This document shows, one piece after another, positions 56,606 to 64,000 of a stretch of 64,000 nucleotides of DNA. The notes beneath the pieces are model-generated. The model was not told the DNA's origin, ran no database searches, and was given only the letters and a program-made list of their open reading frames with translations. The position numbers were made by a program, and so were the translations under genes. Source of the stretch: Enterococcus haemoperoxidus ATCC BAA-382 (GTDB taxonomy: Bacteria > Bacillota > Bacilli > Lactobacillales > Enterococcaceae); contig NZ_KE136479.1 in the NCBI RefSeq assembly GCF_000407165.1, positions 1,127,464 through 1,191,463 of the forward strand, given 5' to 3'. The number at the start of each line of letters is the position of its first letter. The stretch's first letter is position 1.

Positions 56606-57550
56606 ATGGTAAAAAGATTAATCAGTGCGAGTTACAGTGAAGTAGCAAAAATGACAGCAGAAGAATTGAAACAATCGATCAAAGCGAGCGAAGGTCGAAC
56701 GATTTTGTCAGAAAATGTTGTGATAGCGTCTCCTCAGGCCGGAGATATCAGTAATGCCGAGGTTGCTGCCGCATTTGGAGCAGATTTGATTTTGTTAAAT
56801 GTTTTTGATTGCTTCAATCCCATCGTACAAGGGATTCCAGGTATGTCTTTTGAAGAGGTCATGAGCTATTGGCAAAATCCAGAAACAAACAAAATCAACC
56901 CAATTCCTATTTTGAAAGAGTTAGTAGGACGTCCAATTGGGGTAAATTTAGAACCAGTGGATGATTCATCAGCTATGTTTAGTGAAAAATTAACAATCAG
57001 TAATGGTCGTACAAGTTCAAAAGAGACGATTCAAAAAGCAGAGGAAATGGGTATTGACTTTATTTGTTTAACAGGAAATCCAGGAACAGGTGTAACTAAC
57101 TTAGAAATTGCCAAAGCGGTTAAAATAGCAAAAGAAAATTTCTCTGGTTTGATTATCGCTGGGAAAATGCATAGTGCAGGATCAGATGAGCCAGTTGTTT
57201 CAACTGAGGCGGTTGAAGCATATGCTAAAGCAGGTGCAGATATTTTATTATTACCAGCAGTTGGAACGGTTCAAGGATTTACAGAAGAAGATATGAAAGC
57301 AGCTGTAGCAATCGCTAAAAAATATAATTTATTAACAATGTCAGCGATTGGGACGAGTCAAGAAAGTGCCAGCAAAGAAACAATTCGTCAAATCGCATTG
57401 ACCAATAAAATTTGCGGAGTAGATATCCAACATATCGGTGATGCTGGCTATGGTGGACTTGCACCAGTTGAAAATATTTATGAAATGTCCGTTGCGATTC
57501 GTGGGATGCGTCATACGATTAATCGCATGGCGCGTTCAGTCAATCGATAA
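56606..57550 (+). CDS. TIM-barrel-like protein of unknown function (PEP phosphonomutase-like annotation group)
   Basis: This 314-residue cytosolic protein has repeated alternating strands and helices and Gly-rich phosphate-binding-like turns. It includes VVIASPQAGDISNAEVAAAFGADLILLN, GRPIGVNLEP, FICLTGNPGTGVT and LLLPAVGTVQGF. The order suggests a (beta/alpha)8 barrel such as seen in phosphonomutase-like or nucleotide-sugar enzymes. It is often labelled a HAD hydrolase in databases, but no HAD DxD motif is present. The reaction is unknown. The ATG follows GGGAGGA. Confidence 0.7.
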   Translation: MVKRLISASYSEVAKMTAEELKQSIKASEGRTILSENVVIASPQAGDISNAEVAAAFGADLILLNVFDCFNPIVQGIPGMSFEEVMSYWQNPETNKINPIPILKELVGRPIGVNLEPVDDSSAMFSEKLTISNGRTSSKETIQKAEEMGIDFICLTGNPGTGVTNLEIAKAVKIAKENFSGLIIAGKMHSAGSDEPVVSTEAVEAYAKAGADILLLPAVGTVQGFTEEDMKAAVAIAKKYNLLTMSAIGTSQESASKETIRQIALTNKICGVDIQHIGDAGYGGLAPVENIYEMSVAIRGMRHTINRMARSVNR

Positions 57551-57555
57551 AATGA

Positions 57556-57594
57556 AAAACAAGAAGCTAAGAAAAAATAGCTTCTTGTTTTTTT
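57556..57594. terminator. Bidirectional terminator between 56606 gene and metE-like gene
   Basis: AAAACAAGAAGCTA (57556-57569) and TAGCTTCTTGTTTT (57578-57591) pair with an 8-base loop; T runs exist on both strands. Confidence 0.9.
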
Positions 57595-58714
57595 AAGCAT
57601 CTTGCCAAACTTGTTTTGCAGTTTCGACAACCAATCTAACTTTTGCCCATTGTTCCTCTTCTGTCAAATGATTTCCTTCTTCTGTAGAAGCAAAGCCACA
57701 TTGAGGTGAAAGACACAAGTTTTCCAAAGGAATATAGGTTGAGGCTTCTGTAATTCGTTTCGTTAAACGTTCTCTTGACTCTAATTCAGGGAACTTAGAA
57801 GTAACTAATCCCAGAACAACTTTTTTAGCAGGTCCATTTTCATAGATTTGTGCTAATGGCTCAAATCCGCCAGAACGATCATCGTCATATTCTAAGAAAT
57901 AGCCATCGATGTTCAACTCTGCTAAATAAGTAGCAACATGATCGTAAGGACCTGCAATCGCCCAGTCGGATTTATAATTACCGCGGCAAACATGCATTGT
58001 GATGGTTAAATCTTCAGGTAAACCTTTAAGCAATTGATTTACTACAGTAACCCCAGCCTCACATTGTTGTTGCCAGTGTTTGATTTCTTCATCGTTTTTA
58101 GCATTTTCAATGAAACCAGTATACATTCCCCAAGATGTATCATCTAGTTGAAGATAACGACAACCTAAATCATAAAATTTTAAAATTGTTTGATGATAGG
58201 CTTTAGCTAAATCGTCGATAAAGACGTTCTCATCTGTGTAACTTGCATAGGTAAAAGTATCACTTTTACGGTTAAATAGCAATGTTGGGGAAGGGATTGT
58301 TGCTTTAGCGAAGATTCCTTCTGGTGTATGCTCATTTAAAAATGTAAAAGCTTCAAAAAATGGATGATTCGGATTGAAAGTGACCTTATCTGAAATTTGA
58401 TAAGAAGCAGCTCTTGTTTCCACAGCATTAAATTGATAGCCGTGTTCAGGCGTGGTTTGCTCAACACCATTTAAGCCCCAAAGAAAATCCAAATGCCACC
58501 AACTGCGACGAAATTCACCATCAGTTACTGCTTTTAAACCATTTGCAACTTGCTGATTGATCAGCTCGATGATTGCTTGATCTTCTATTATTTTTAATTC
58601 TTCAGCAGAAATTCTTTGATTTAAAAAATTTTCTCTTGCTGTTTTTAATGCTGCAGGTCGTAAAAAACTTCCCACTTGATCGTAACGAAATGGAATCTCT
58701 TTAATGGTTGTCAT
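57593..58714 (-). CDS. Short MetE-like cobalamin-independent methionine synthase (downstream paralogue)
   Basis: This 373-residue protein is the C-terminal catalytic half of MetE only, as in Bacillus YxjG/YxjH. It begins FRYDQVGSFLRPAALK. Zinc ligands are expected in MHVCRGNY and in LSPQCGFAS near the C-terminus; the substrate segment YLQLDDTSW is present. It probably transfers a methyl group to homocysteine, but the donor of short MetE proteins is not settled. It is the second gene of a T-box-controlled pair, 20 bases after its paralogue; the ATG follows AAGGAGG. Confidence 0.88.
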   Translation of the reverse strand: MTTIKEIPFRYDQVGSFLRPAALKTARENFLNQRISAEELKIIEDQAIIELINQQVANGLKAVTDGEFRRSWWHLDFLWGLNGVEQTTPEHGYQFNAVETRAASYQISDKVTFNPNHPFFEAFTFLNEHTPEGIFAKATIPSPTLLFNRKSDTFTYASYTDENVFIDDLAKAYHQTILKFYDLGCRYLQLDDTSWGMYTGFIENAKNDEEIKHWQQQCEAGVTVVNQLLKGLPEDLTITMHVCRGNYKSDWAIAGPYDHVATYLAELNIDGYFLEYDDDRSGGFEPLAQIYENGPAKKVVLGLVTSKFPELESRERLTKRITEASTYIPLENLCLSPQCGFASTEEGNHLTEEEQWAKVRLVVETAKQVWQDA

Positions 58715-58734
58715 ATTGTTGCCTCCTTTTTATT

Positions 58735-59853
58735 TTAAGCGTCTTGCCAAATTGCTTCAGCAATCGTTTTTACTAGTTCTATTTTTTTCCACTGATCTTC
58801 TTCAGTTAAATGATTGCCTTCATGTGTAGAGGCAAATCCGCATTGTGGAGATAAACAAATCTGATCTAAAGGAACAATTTGACTCGCTTCTTCAATGCGT
58901 TTGATAATATCAGCAGTATCTTCTAGTTGTCCCTTTTTGGTGGTGACTAATCCTAACACGATTCGTTGATCCCTCAAATCTTTAAGCGGTTCAAATCCAC
59001 CAGAGCGTTCATCATCATATTCTAAGAAGAAACCATCAAATGCTTCAATGGAAAATAGATTTTTAGCAATGGTTTCATAAGAACCATTATATAGCCAATG
59101 AGACTGGAAATTCCCTTTGCAAAAATGGAAAGTAACTGCAAGGTCAGCGGGCTTATTTGCTAAGGATTTTTCTGTGACTTCTTGGAAATCACATAGTAAT
59201 TGGTCAGCATCTAAGCCATTAACTGTAATCATGTCACGGAAGCGATCGTCGAATAATCCACCCCAACTTGTATCATCAAGTTGTAAATAGCGACAGCCAG
59301 CATCGTAAAATGCTTGAATCGCTTCTTGATAAGTTGTAATAAGATCTTTTTTGAATGCCTCCAAAGAGTTGTAAATTGGATTTTCATTGTATTGCTTTGA
59401 GAGAATCAGTGAATCTAAAAAAATCATATTTGGTCCAGGAATCGTCTGTTTTGCCAAGACAGGTGCAGCATGTTTTTGAGTAAATCGAAAATGCTCAAGA
59501 AATGGATGGTCTTTTGGAAAAGATAAAGGTCCACTAACATAAGTTCCTTGAGCTTGTGTAGCAATACCAAAGGCAGTTGTTTGAAAATCATAGACAGTGA
59601 TACCGTTTAAACTTGCAATAAAATCTAAATGCCACCAACGTCGACGAAATTCACCATCTGTAATAGCGTGAAGACCGATTTTTTTTTGTTTTTCAATTAA
59701 ATCAATAATTGTTTGATCTTCGATTTGGATCAATTGCTCTTTTGTTATTTTGCTATTTGCAAATGCATCACGTGCATTTTTCAATGATTCAGGCCGTAGA
59801 AAGCTGCCTACAATATCATATCGGAAAGGGACAAGTTGGTTGTTGTTCGGCAT
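58735..59853 (-). CDS. Short MetE-like cobalamin-independent methionine synthase (upstream paralogue)
   Basis: This 372-residue paralogue of the next gene starts at MPNNNQLVPFRYDIVGSFLRP; the ATG at 59853 follows AGGAGG. A much longer in-frame reading upstream runs through the T-box and was rejected. HFCKGNFQSHW and CLSPQCGFASTHEGNHL hold the zinc ligands. It is the first gene after the T-box leader, so methionine starvation should induce both. Tandem copies may differ in methyl donor or acceptor. Confidence 0.88.
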   Translation of the reverse strand: MPNNNQLVPFRYDIVGSFLRPESLKNARDAFANSKITKEQLIQIEDQTIIDLIEKQKKIGLHAITDGEFRRRWWHLDFIASLNGITVYDFQTTAFGIATQAQGTYVSGPLSFPKDHPFLEHFRFTQKHAAPVLAKQTIPGPNMIFLDSLILSKQYNENPIYNSLEAFKKDLITTYQEAIQAFYDAGCRYLQLDDTSWGGLFDDRFRDMITVNGLDADQLLCDFQEVTEKSLANKPADLAVTFHFCKGNFQSHWLYNGSYETIAKNLFSIEAFDGFFLEYDDERSGGFEPLKDLRDQRIVLGLVTTKKGQLEDTADIIKRIEEASQIVPLDQICLSPQCGFASTHEGNHLTEEDQWKKIELVKTIAEAIWQDA

Positions 59854-59893
59854 AATTATTCCTCCTTTTAAATCAGATGTGTTAAAAGAATAC

Positions 59894-60183
59894 AAAAAAA
59901 GCCCAATACTTTTTTTGCAAAAGTAAAGGACGATTGATCGTGTTACCACCTTTAATTGAAAATCCCTCACGAGATTTCCCTCTATAGGTACGGATCATGT
60001 CGATCTATACCGTTACGCTGTAATGGGCGTTCCCAATATTGACTATACAAGTGTTGATCAATATCTACTCAAAGACCATCTTCCTATTTTCTAAAATTAT
60101 CTCTTTTCAGCAGCTGAGACTCTCTCATCAATTTTATAAAAATAGTACTCTTCTTTTCATCGTATTTTAATATTTTCGCCATT
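59894..60183 (-). ncRNA. T-box riboswitch, candidate methionine specifier
   Basis: On the minus strand the leader carries AAAGGTGGTAACACG (59953-59939), the T-box bulge that pairs with the uncharged tRNA end. The antiterminator helix AAAGG/CCTTT competes with a terminator formed by GTCCTTTACTTTT (59931-59919) and the AAAAAAGTATTGGGC arm, then T7 (59900-59894). A stem I-like region with GAGAGAGTCTCAGCTGCTGAAAAG contains GAAG-ATG-GTCTTTGAG; the ATG (60079-60077) is the probable specifier. It precedes two MetE-like genes, in agreement with Met. Confidence 0.85.
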
Positions 60184-60189
60184 AACAAA

Positions 60190-60218
60190 AGTATAGGCTA
60201 GAGGTTGAATTTTGTCAA
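60190..60218 (-). promoter_or_regulatory. Promoter of the T-box/metE-like operon
   Basis: Minus-strand TTGACA (60218-60213), a 17-base spacer and TATACT (60195-60190) give a near-consensus sigma-A promoter. Confidence 0.88.
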
Positions 60219-60383
60219 CTGGTGCAAATAAAATTAATTATTGTTATTTTTTAATATTTATAAATAGGTGTATTAACAATATTCTATTTTTTATTAAAAA
60301 TGGAAGTGAGCGTTATTTGTTATACTAGGCAAAGGAATCAACTACTAGTATAATAGAATTATAAGTAGTAGAGGAGAGAACAA

Positions 60384-61022
60384 ATGAAGAAAAATTTTAT
60401 TGATATTAAAGATGATTTTGTGGCTTCTTTAAATAGACAGAAAAAGCTTACTGCAATTATATTAGTTGTGACCATCCTATTTATTATAAGTTTATTTATA
60501 ATAGTACCAAAGGTCCAAGCCAATATTCGTGCTTCTGAAATTAAATCTTTAGTAAACCAAGAAAAGCTAACGAAAAAAGCAAATTATTTAGATGCCAAAA
60601 TTGCAGATAAAGAAATCAGTGAAAAAACTGCAAGAACTGTTTTGTTTTCAGTTCCAAGTGGTAAAGCATACGGGAATGTCATTGATGTATTAAAAGATTC
60701 TAAACAAATGAAAGATTTTAATCATAGTATTTATATCTACCCAATTGTTTATGATGCACAGATTATTGAAAATAAATATAATATCAAGAAAAATGAAGTA
60801 ACGATTATCTTCTTTGAAAATGGTAAAGAGAAGAATAGAATTTCTATCGATGAACGTTTTGATACGAAAAAAATGCTGATTCCTGCTTTAAATCAGTTAC
60901 CATTATCGAGTATTGGACAAAGTATTCAGCCGCCAGCATCATCGATGCCAGCTTCAACAGAAACAACTCAAACAACAACTGAATCACAAGTGACTGTTGA
61001 TTCAGAACAAACGGTAGAATAA
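60384..61022 (+). CDS. Membrane-anchored protein with thioredoxin-like pattern (unknown)
   Basis: This 212-residue protein has a short cytoplasmic start, one transmembrane span (about 22-45) and an extracellular domain. Residues about 85-165 alternate strands and helices (TARTVLFSVPSG, then YIYPIVYD, then VTIIFFENGKE) in a thioredoxin-like order, but there is no CxxC pair. A Ser/Thr/Gln-rich tail (about 175-212) follows. I do not recognise a family. The ATG follows GAGGAGAG. The next genes are a small membrane peptide and an acetyltransferase. Confidence 0.65.
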   Translation: MKKNFIDIKDDFVASLNRQKKLTAIILVVTILFIISLFIIVPKVQANIRASEIKSLVNQEKLTKKANYLDAKIADKEISEKTARTVLFSVPSGKAYGNVIDVLKDSKQMKDFNHSIYIYPIVYDAQIIENKYNIKKNEVTIIFFENGKEKNRISIDERFDTKKMLIPALNQLPLSSIGQSIQPPASSMPASTETTQTTTESQVTVDSEQTVE

Positions 61023-61079
61023 TCAGTAGGAGCTGATTCTCTAGCGCAATAAATCAATTTTTAGAAAGAAGGGCTTGAT

Positions 61080-61178
61080 ATGAAAGAATTTATTCTATTC
61101 AGTTTATTGGGACTTTTTATGATGAAATCTAGATTACAGCATGTCTATGTAAGAAGTGAACGACGTGACAAGCGCTAA
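61080..61178 (+). CDS. Small 32-residue membrane peptide (unrecognised)
   Basis: An ATG following AAGAAGGG opens a 32-codon frame: MKEFILFSLLGLFMM, a hydrophobic helix, then a basic tail (KSRLQHVYVRSERRDKR). Its end overlaps the likely GTG start of the acetyltransferase frame, so it may be translationally coupled to it. The ribosome site and hydrophobic/basic layout support a real peptide. Confidence 0.45.
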   Translation: MKEFILFSLLGLFMMKSRLQHVYVRSERRDKR

Positions 61179-61752
61179 ATGGCGGACTTTGGCGACAGAT
61201 TTAGTAAGAAAGAGGACTCGACATAAAAGTGAGTCCTCTTTCAATCGTAATACGCCAAAAAAAGTCCGAATCAATCAAAATATTCGTTTGGTCCCTTTTG
61301 ACAAAATGCGTGAAGAGTCATTAAAGTGGTATCAGGATCCAGAAAGTATGCGTAATATCGTTGGAGTCAAGATTATCTATACAAAAGAGCAGATCCAAGA
61401 AATGTATAAGTGGCAAAATGAGCATGGTCTACTTTATTACATTGAATATTACAATGGCTTTCATAAGCAAATAATAGGCGATGTCTGGTTGGCAGAAGAC
61501 GATTATGCTATCGTAATCGATCAAGCATTTCGTAATCGCCATATCGGACGAATTGTTACAAAATATTTTATCTACAAATCAAACAAAATAGGAAGGGAGT
61601 TCATTACAGTTAGTGAAATATTCAATTGGAATAAAGCGTCACAAAAGATGTTTACAAGTTTGAATTTTTATCCTTTTAAAGAGAATAAAGATAGTTGGAG
61701 TTATCGCAGACAATTAAAAAGATCTCAAAAAGGAAAAGAAAATTCAAAATAA
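61156..61752 (+). CDS. GNAT-family N-acetyltransferase-like protein
   Basis: The body of this protein (up to 198 residues) is GNAT-like: IRLVPFDKMREESLKWYQDPES, then GDVWLAEDDYAIVIDQAFRNRHIGRIVTKYF (acetyl-CoA binding region A), then WNKASQKMFTSLNFYPF. The substrate is unknown. The start is uncertain. GTG at 61156 lies inside the previous small frame with only a weak ribosome site. Between it and the first conserved residues lies a 12-bp inverted repeat (GAAAGAGGACTC/GAGTCCTCTTTC, about 61210-61242) coding for basic residues. Confidence 0.65.
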   Translation: MNDVTSAKWRTLATDLVRKRTRHKSESSFNRNTPKKVRINQNIRLVPFDKMREESLKWYQDPESMRNIVGVKIIYTKEQIQEMYKWQNEHGLLYYIEYYNGFHKQIIGDVWLAEDDYAIVIDQAFRNRHIGRIVTKYFIYKSNKIGREFITVSEIFNWNKASQKMFTSLNFYPFKENKDSWSYRRQLKRSQKGKENSK

Positions 61753-61776
61753 TCTCTCTTTATGACATTTTTAGAC

Positions 61777-61806
61777 TTGACGAACAATTTCTATTTAGTG
61801 TAAACT
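61777..61806 (+). promoter_or_regulatory. Promoter of the trpX-type operon
   Basis: TTGACG (61777-61782), an 18-base spacer and TAAACT (61801-61806) lie 32 bases before the leader-peptide ATG. Confidence 0.7.
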
Positions 61807-61837
61807 GATTTTAATAGAAAACTATAGGAGTGATTAT

Positions 61838-61900
61838 ATGAATCGACTATCCAACCCAATCAAAGAATTGAATAATTCATGGCAAAACTGGCGTAGATAG
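61838..61900 (+). CDS. Trp leader peptide (20 residues, two Trp codons)
   Basis: An ATG 7 bases after AGGAG opens a 20-codon frame ending in SWQNWRR and TAG (61898-61900). TGG codons are residues 15 (61880-61882) and 18 (61889-61891). Ribosome site, promoter, Trp codons near the end and the downstream alternative hairpins match a classical transcription-attenuation leader. It precedes an ABC importer gene of the kind annotated TrpX in streptococci. Confidence 0.8.
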   Translation: MNRLSNPIKELNNSWQNWRR

Positions 61901-62018
61901 TTGTATGTATGATAATCTCATAGATACAACTTTAGAAGACAAATTCTAAATTTTGTATCTATGTCGGCTTATTCAAGATGAATTTTCGACCGCATAGATG
62001 TGTAATCTATGTGGTTTT
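61900..62018 (+). promoter_or_regulatory. Transcription attenuator of the trpX-type operon
   Basis: Five segments share TATCTATG-like sequence. A is GTTGTATGTATG (61900-61911), B is CATAGATACAAC (61919-61930), C is TTGTATCTATG with CGG (61953-61967), D is CCGCATAGAT (61990-61999) and E is ATCTATGTGG (62005-62014). A:B, B:C, C:D and D:E can all pair. D:E followed by TTTTT is a terminator. B:C is lengthened by TTTAGAA/TTCTAAA. A ribosome stalled at the Trp codons frees A to pair with B, so C:D forms and termination is avoided. Confidence 0.75.
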
Positions 62019-62025
62019 TGTTTAT

Positions 62026-62068
62026 AAAACAACGACCGCTCCTTTTTAGGATTTGTCGTTGTTTTTTT
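62026..62068 (+). terminator. Second terminator-like hairpin in the trpX leader
   Basis: AAAACAACGAC (62026-62036) and GTCGTTGTTTT (62055-62065) are perfect complements, followed by more T. It lies between the attenuator and trpX, with no promoter after it. Confidence 0.85.
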
Positions 62069-62108
62069 GTTTAAAATGGGCTATTTGATAAGAAGGAGAG
62101 GAATAAAT

Positions 62109-63098
62109 ATGAGAAAAAATCGTTTATCAGCAGTTGTAGCAATCATTGTTATTTTTTTAATAGGATCATTTTTTATAGAAAAGAAAGAAACGGCTAAAGA
62201 GAAATTACCGACAGTTGGAGTATTACAGTTTGTTAGTCACCCTGCTTTAGATCAAATTTACAAAGGGATTCAGGCTGGATTGAAGGAAGAAGGCTATGAA
62301 AATGGTAAAAATATGACAATTGCGTTTCAAAATGGTCAAGCAGATCAAAGTAAGTTAGCTACGATGAGTCAACAATTGGTTCAAGAAAAAAAATCGGATG
62401 TTTTGATTGGGATTGCTACACCAGCAGCTCAGGCACTTGCAAATACGACGTCAGAAGTGCCAATTATTCTTGGTGCAATTACTGATCCTGTTAGTGCAGG
62501 GCTTGTAAAAAACAATCAAAAACCGGGCGCTAATATCACAGGAGTAAGTGATAAATCGCCTGTAAGTGCTCAGTTTGATTTAGTAACAGAAATCTTGCCG
62601 AAAAGTAAAAAAGTCGGAATCTTATACGCATCGTCTGAAGAAAATTCTAAATATCAAGTCGAAGAAGCAAAAAAAATTGCCGAGGGAAAAGGTCTGACTG
62701 TAAAAACATTCGCAGTTCCTTCTAGTAATGAAATCGCACAGACAGTTCAAGTAATGACGAGCGAAGTGGATTTCATTTATATCCCTACAGATAATACAAT
62801 TGCTAATGCAATGCAAACAGTGGTAAGTGAAGCAAACAAAACCAAAACACCTATTATTCCCTCCGTTGATACAATGGTAGAACAAGGTGGGTTAGCTACA
62901 GTAGGCATCAATCAATTTGAATTGGGTGTTCAGACAGGTAAGATGGCAGCAGATGTTTTGTCTGGAAAAGCAAAGCCAGCCACTACACCGATTTATACCT
63001 TTAAAACAGGAGAGATCATCATTAATCAAAAACAAGCAGATAAATTAGGCGTTTCAATACCTGAAAATATCGCATTAAAAGCAAAAGTTATAGAGTAA
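62109..63098 (+). CDS. trpX: ABC transporter substrate-binding protein, TrpX type
   Basis: This 329-residue extracytoplasmic binding protein has the ABC_sub_bind fold: TVGVLQFVSHPALDQIYKGIQAGLKEEGY, then PVSAGLVKNNQKPGANITGVSD, then KKVGILYASSEENS and TVGINQFELG. The N-terminus has a hydrophobic anchor (about 7-24) but no lipobox Cys, so it is tethered by an uncleaved or SPI-type signal. Related streptococcal proteins are called TrpX and serve tryptophan uptake; the Trp-codon leader supports this. The ATG at 62109 follows AAGGAGAGG; an upstream in-frame start was rejected. Confidence 0.82.
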   Translation: MRKNRLSAVVAIIVIFLIGSFFIEKKETAKEKLPTVGVLQFVSHPALDQIYKGIQAGLKEEGYENGKNMTIAFQNGQADQSKLATMSQQLVQEKKSDVLIGIATPAAQALANTTSEVPIILGAITDPVSAGLVKNNQKPGANITGVSDKSPVSAQFDLVTEILPKSKKVGILYASSEENSKYQVEEAKKIAEGKGLTVKTFAVPSSNEIAQTVQVMTSEVDFIYIPTDNTIANAMQTVVSEANKTKTPIIPSVDTMVEQGGLATVGINQFELGVQTGKMAADVLSGKAKPATTPIYTFKTGEIIINQKQADKLGVSIPENIALKAKVIE

Positions 63099-63122
63099 AC
63101 TTAAGGAGAGGAAGAGGATCAA

Positions 63123-64000
63123 ATGATAGTTTCAGCAATTGGACAAGGAATGTTATGGGCAATATTAGGACTAGGTATTTTCATGACATATCGTATTTTA
63201 AATTTTCCGGATATGACGACAGAAGGTTCATTTCCACTTGGAGGAGCAGTTTGCGTTACCGCAATCACTTCAGGTGTTCATCCGATTTTAGCAACTTTAT
63301 TAGGCGTTTTGGCCGGTATGTGTGCAGGTCTTGTGACAGGATTACTATTTACAAAAGGCAAAATACCAGTAATATTAGCAGGGATTTTAGTCATGTCAGG
63401 TTTGAATTCAGTTATTCTTTACGTGATGCAGACACCAAATTTATCATTATTGAATAAACCAAAAATCCAAGATTTCTTTTTACAATTAAATTTACCTAAC
63501 TACTATGATATTGTCTTTTTAGGGGTGATTTTTCTAACGATTATTATTAGTTTATTACTATTTTTCTTCAATACGAATTTAGGACAAGCATATATTGCAA
63601 CGGGAGATAATGAGCATATGGCGCGTTCGATCGGGATTAAGACAGATTCTATGAAAATATTAGGTTTAACCTTATCAAATGGCGTGATTGCTTTATCTGG
63701 TGCATTAATCGCTCAAAATGATGGATATGCGGATGTTAATAAGGGAACTGGTGTGATCGTTATCGGTCTAGCATCGATCATTATTGGAGAAGTTTTGTTT
63801 GGAGAATTGACGTTTGCAGAGCGTTTAGTGGCAATCGTTGTTGGAAGTATCATTTACCAACTACTCATTCTACTTGTTATTAAACTTGGACTTGACACAA
63901 CATACTTAAAAATCTTTTCAGCCGTGATCTTAGCAGCTTGTCTGATGATTCCACAACTAAAAAAAGCATTGAATTTACACTTTATACCAAAAAAGGAGGG
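63123..64000 (+). CDS. ABC transporter permease, TrpY type (3' partial)
   Basis: The frame opens at ATG 63123, 15 bases after a GGAGAGG-like site, and is still open at the window end (292 codons seen). It encodes a polytopic membrane protein: MIVSAIGQGMLWAILGLGIFMTYRILNFPDMTTEGSFPLGG, then NLGQAYIATGDNEHMARSIGI. This is typical of permeases paired with ABC_sub_bind proteins (branched-chain/LivH-like fold). Its neighbour is trpX, and an ATPase gene is expected just beyond the window. Tryptophan specificity is inferred from the operon. Confidence 0.85.
   Translation, partial: MIVSAIGQGMLWAILGLGIFMTYRILNFPDMTTEGSFPLGGAVCVTAITSGVHPILATLLGVLAGMCAGLVTGLLFTKGKIPVILAGILVMSGLNSVILYVMQTPNLSLLNKPKIQDFFLQLNLPNYYDIVFLGVIFLTIIISLLLFFFNTNLGQAYIATGDNEHMARSIGIKTDSMKILGLTLSNGVIALSGALIAQNDGYADVNKGTGVIVIGLASIIIGEVLFGELTFAERLVAIVVGSIIYQLLILLVIKLGLDTTYLKIFSAVILAACLMIPQLKKALNLHFIPKKE

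Noticed and set aside
59854-59970. N-terminal extension of the upstream MetE-like protein through the leader
   Set aside because: It translates the T-box antiterminator and terminator region; the ATG at 59853 has a strong AGGAGG site and matches its paralogue.

Overview
The window looks like chromosome of a low-GC enterococcus, probably a relative of Enterococcus faecalis. The best evidence is the divergent pair mvaE (acetyl-CoA acetyltransferase fused to HMG-CoA reductase) and mvaS (HMG-CoA synthase), an enterococcal/streptococcal form of the mevalonate pathway. It is supported by AT-rich codon use, strong GGAGG ribosome sites, dnaD-nth and rimM-trmD-rplS neighbourhoods, and sortase-type and SipW-type surface proteins. 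No rRNA, tRNA or CRISPR array was seen.

Layout. 0-14.4 kb is mostly core: an rRNA methyltransferase (5' cut), an M32 carboxypeptidase, dnaD-nth, a membrane glycerophosphodiesterase, a DedA/TVP38-like protein, mntH, rimM-trmD, rplS with its leader, a small membrane protein, mvaE and mvaS. 14.8-22.4 kb is a redox/detoxification region: a MerR regulator, an aldo/keto reductase behind a MerR-type promoter, a decayed SDR-MerR-alcohol dehydrogenase mosaic, then a LysR gene followed by flavodoxin, cupin, carboxymuconolactone decarboxylase-like, MFS, DHFR-like and SDR genes. 22.6-33.1 kb holds an esterase and a complete carbohydrate operon (binding protein, two permeases, GH3, GH94, LacI) best read as beta-1,2-gluco-oligosaccharide uptake and phosphorolysis. 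Its promoter carries two LacI-type operators 104 bp apart and a cre-like site. A CorA remnant, a second MerR-type promoter with an aldo/keto reductase, and an Mga-like regulator follow.

36.3-48.2 kb is accessory: a gene-poor AT-rich stretch, a lone tyrosine integrase flanked by paired repeats, then a same-strand surface locus. That locus has a winged-helix regulator with a degenerate receiver, a SipW/ER-type signal peptidase, three divergent TasA/BsaA-like proteins sharing a C-terminal aromatic motif, an LPXTG-type protein (FPQTG), a 926-residue secreted protein and a beta-helix protein. It looks like a matrix-fibre assembly system and is the strongest candidate for a little-described system here.

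48.4-64 kb returns to core-like genes: a UvrA-like protein, a DbpA-type helicase, a class B PBP, rqcH, a TIM-barrel-like protein behind a structured leader, and two short MetE-like genes behind a T-box with a candidate Met specifier. After these come small membrane and acetyltransferase genes and a trpX-type transporter operon cut by the window end. The trpX leader encodes a 20-codon peptide with two Trp codons ahead of alternative hairpins, which fits translation-coupled Trp attenuation. All functions are inferred from reading the sequence; no database search was run.
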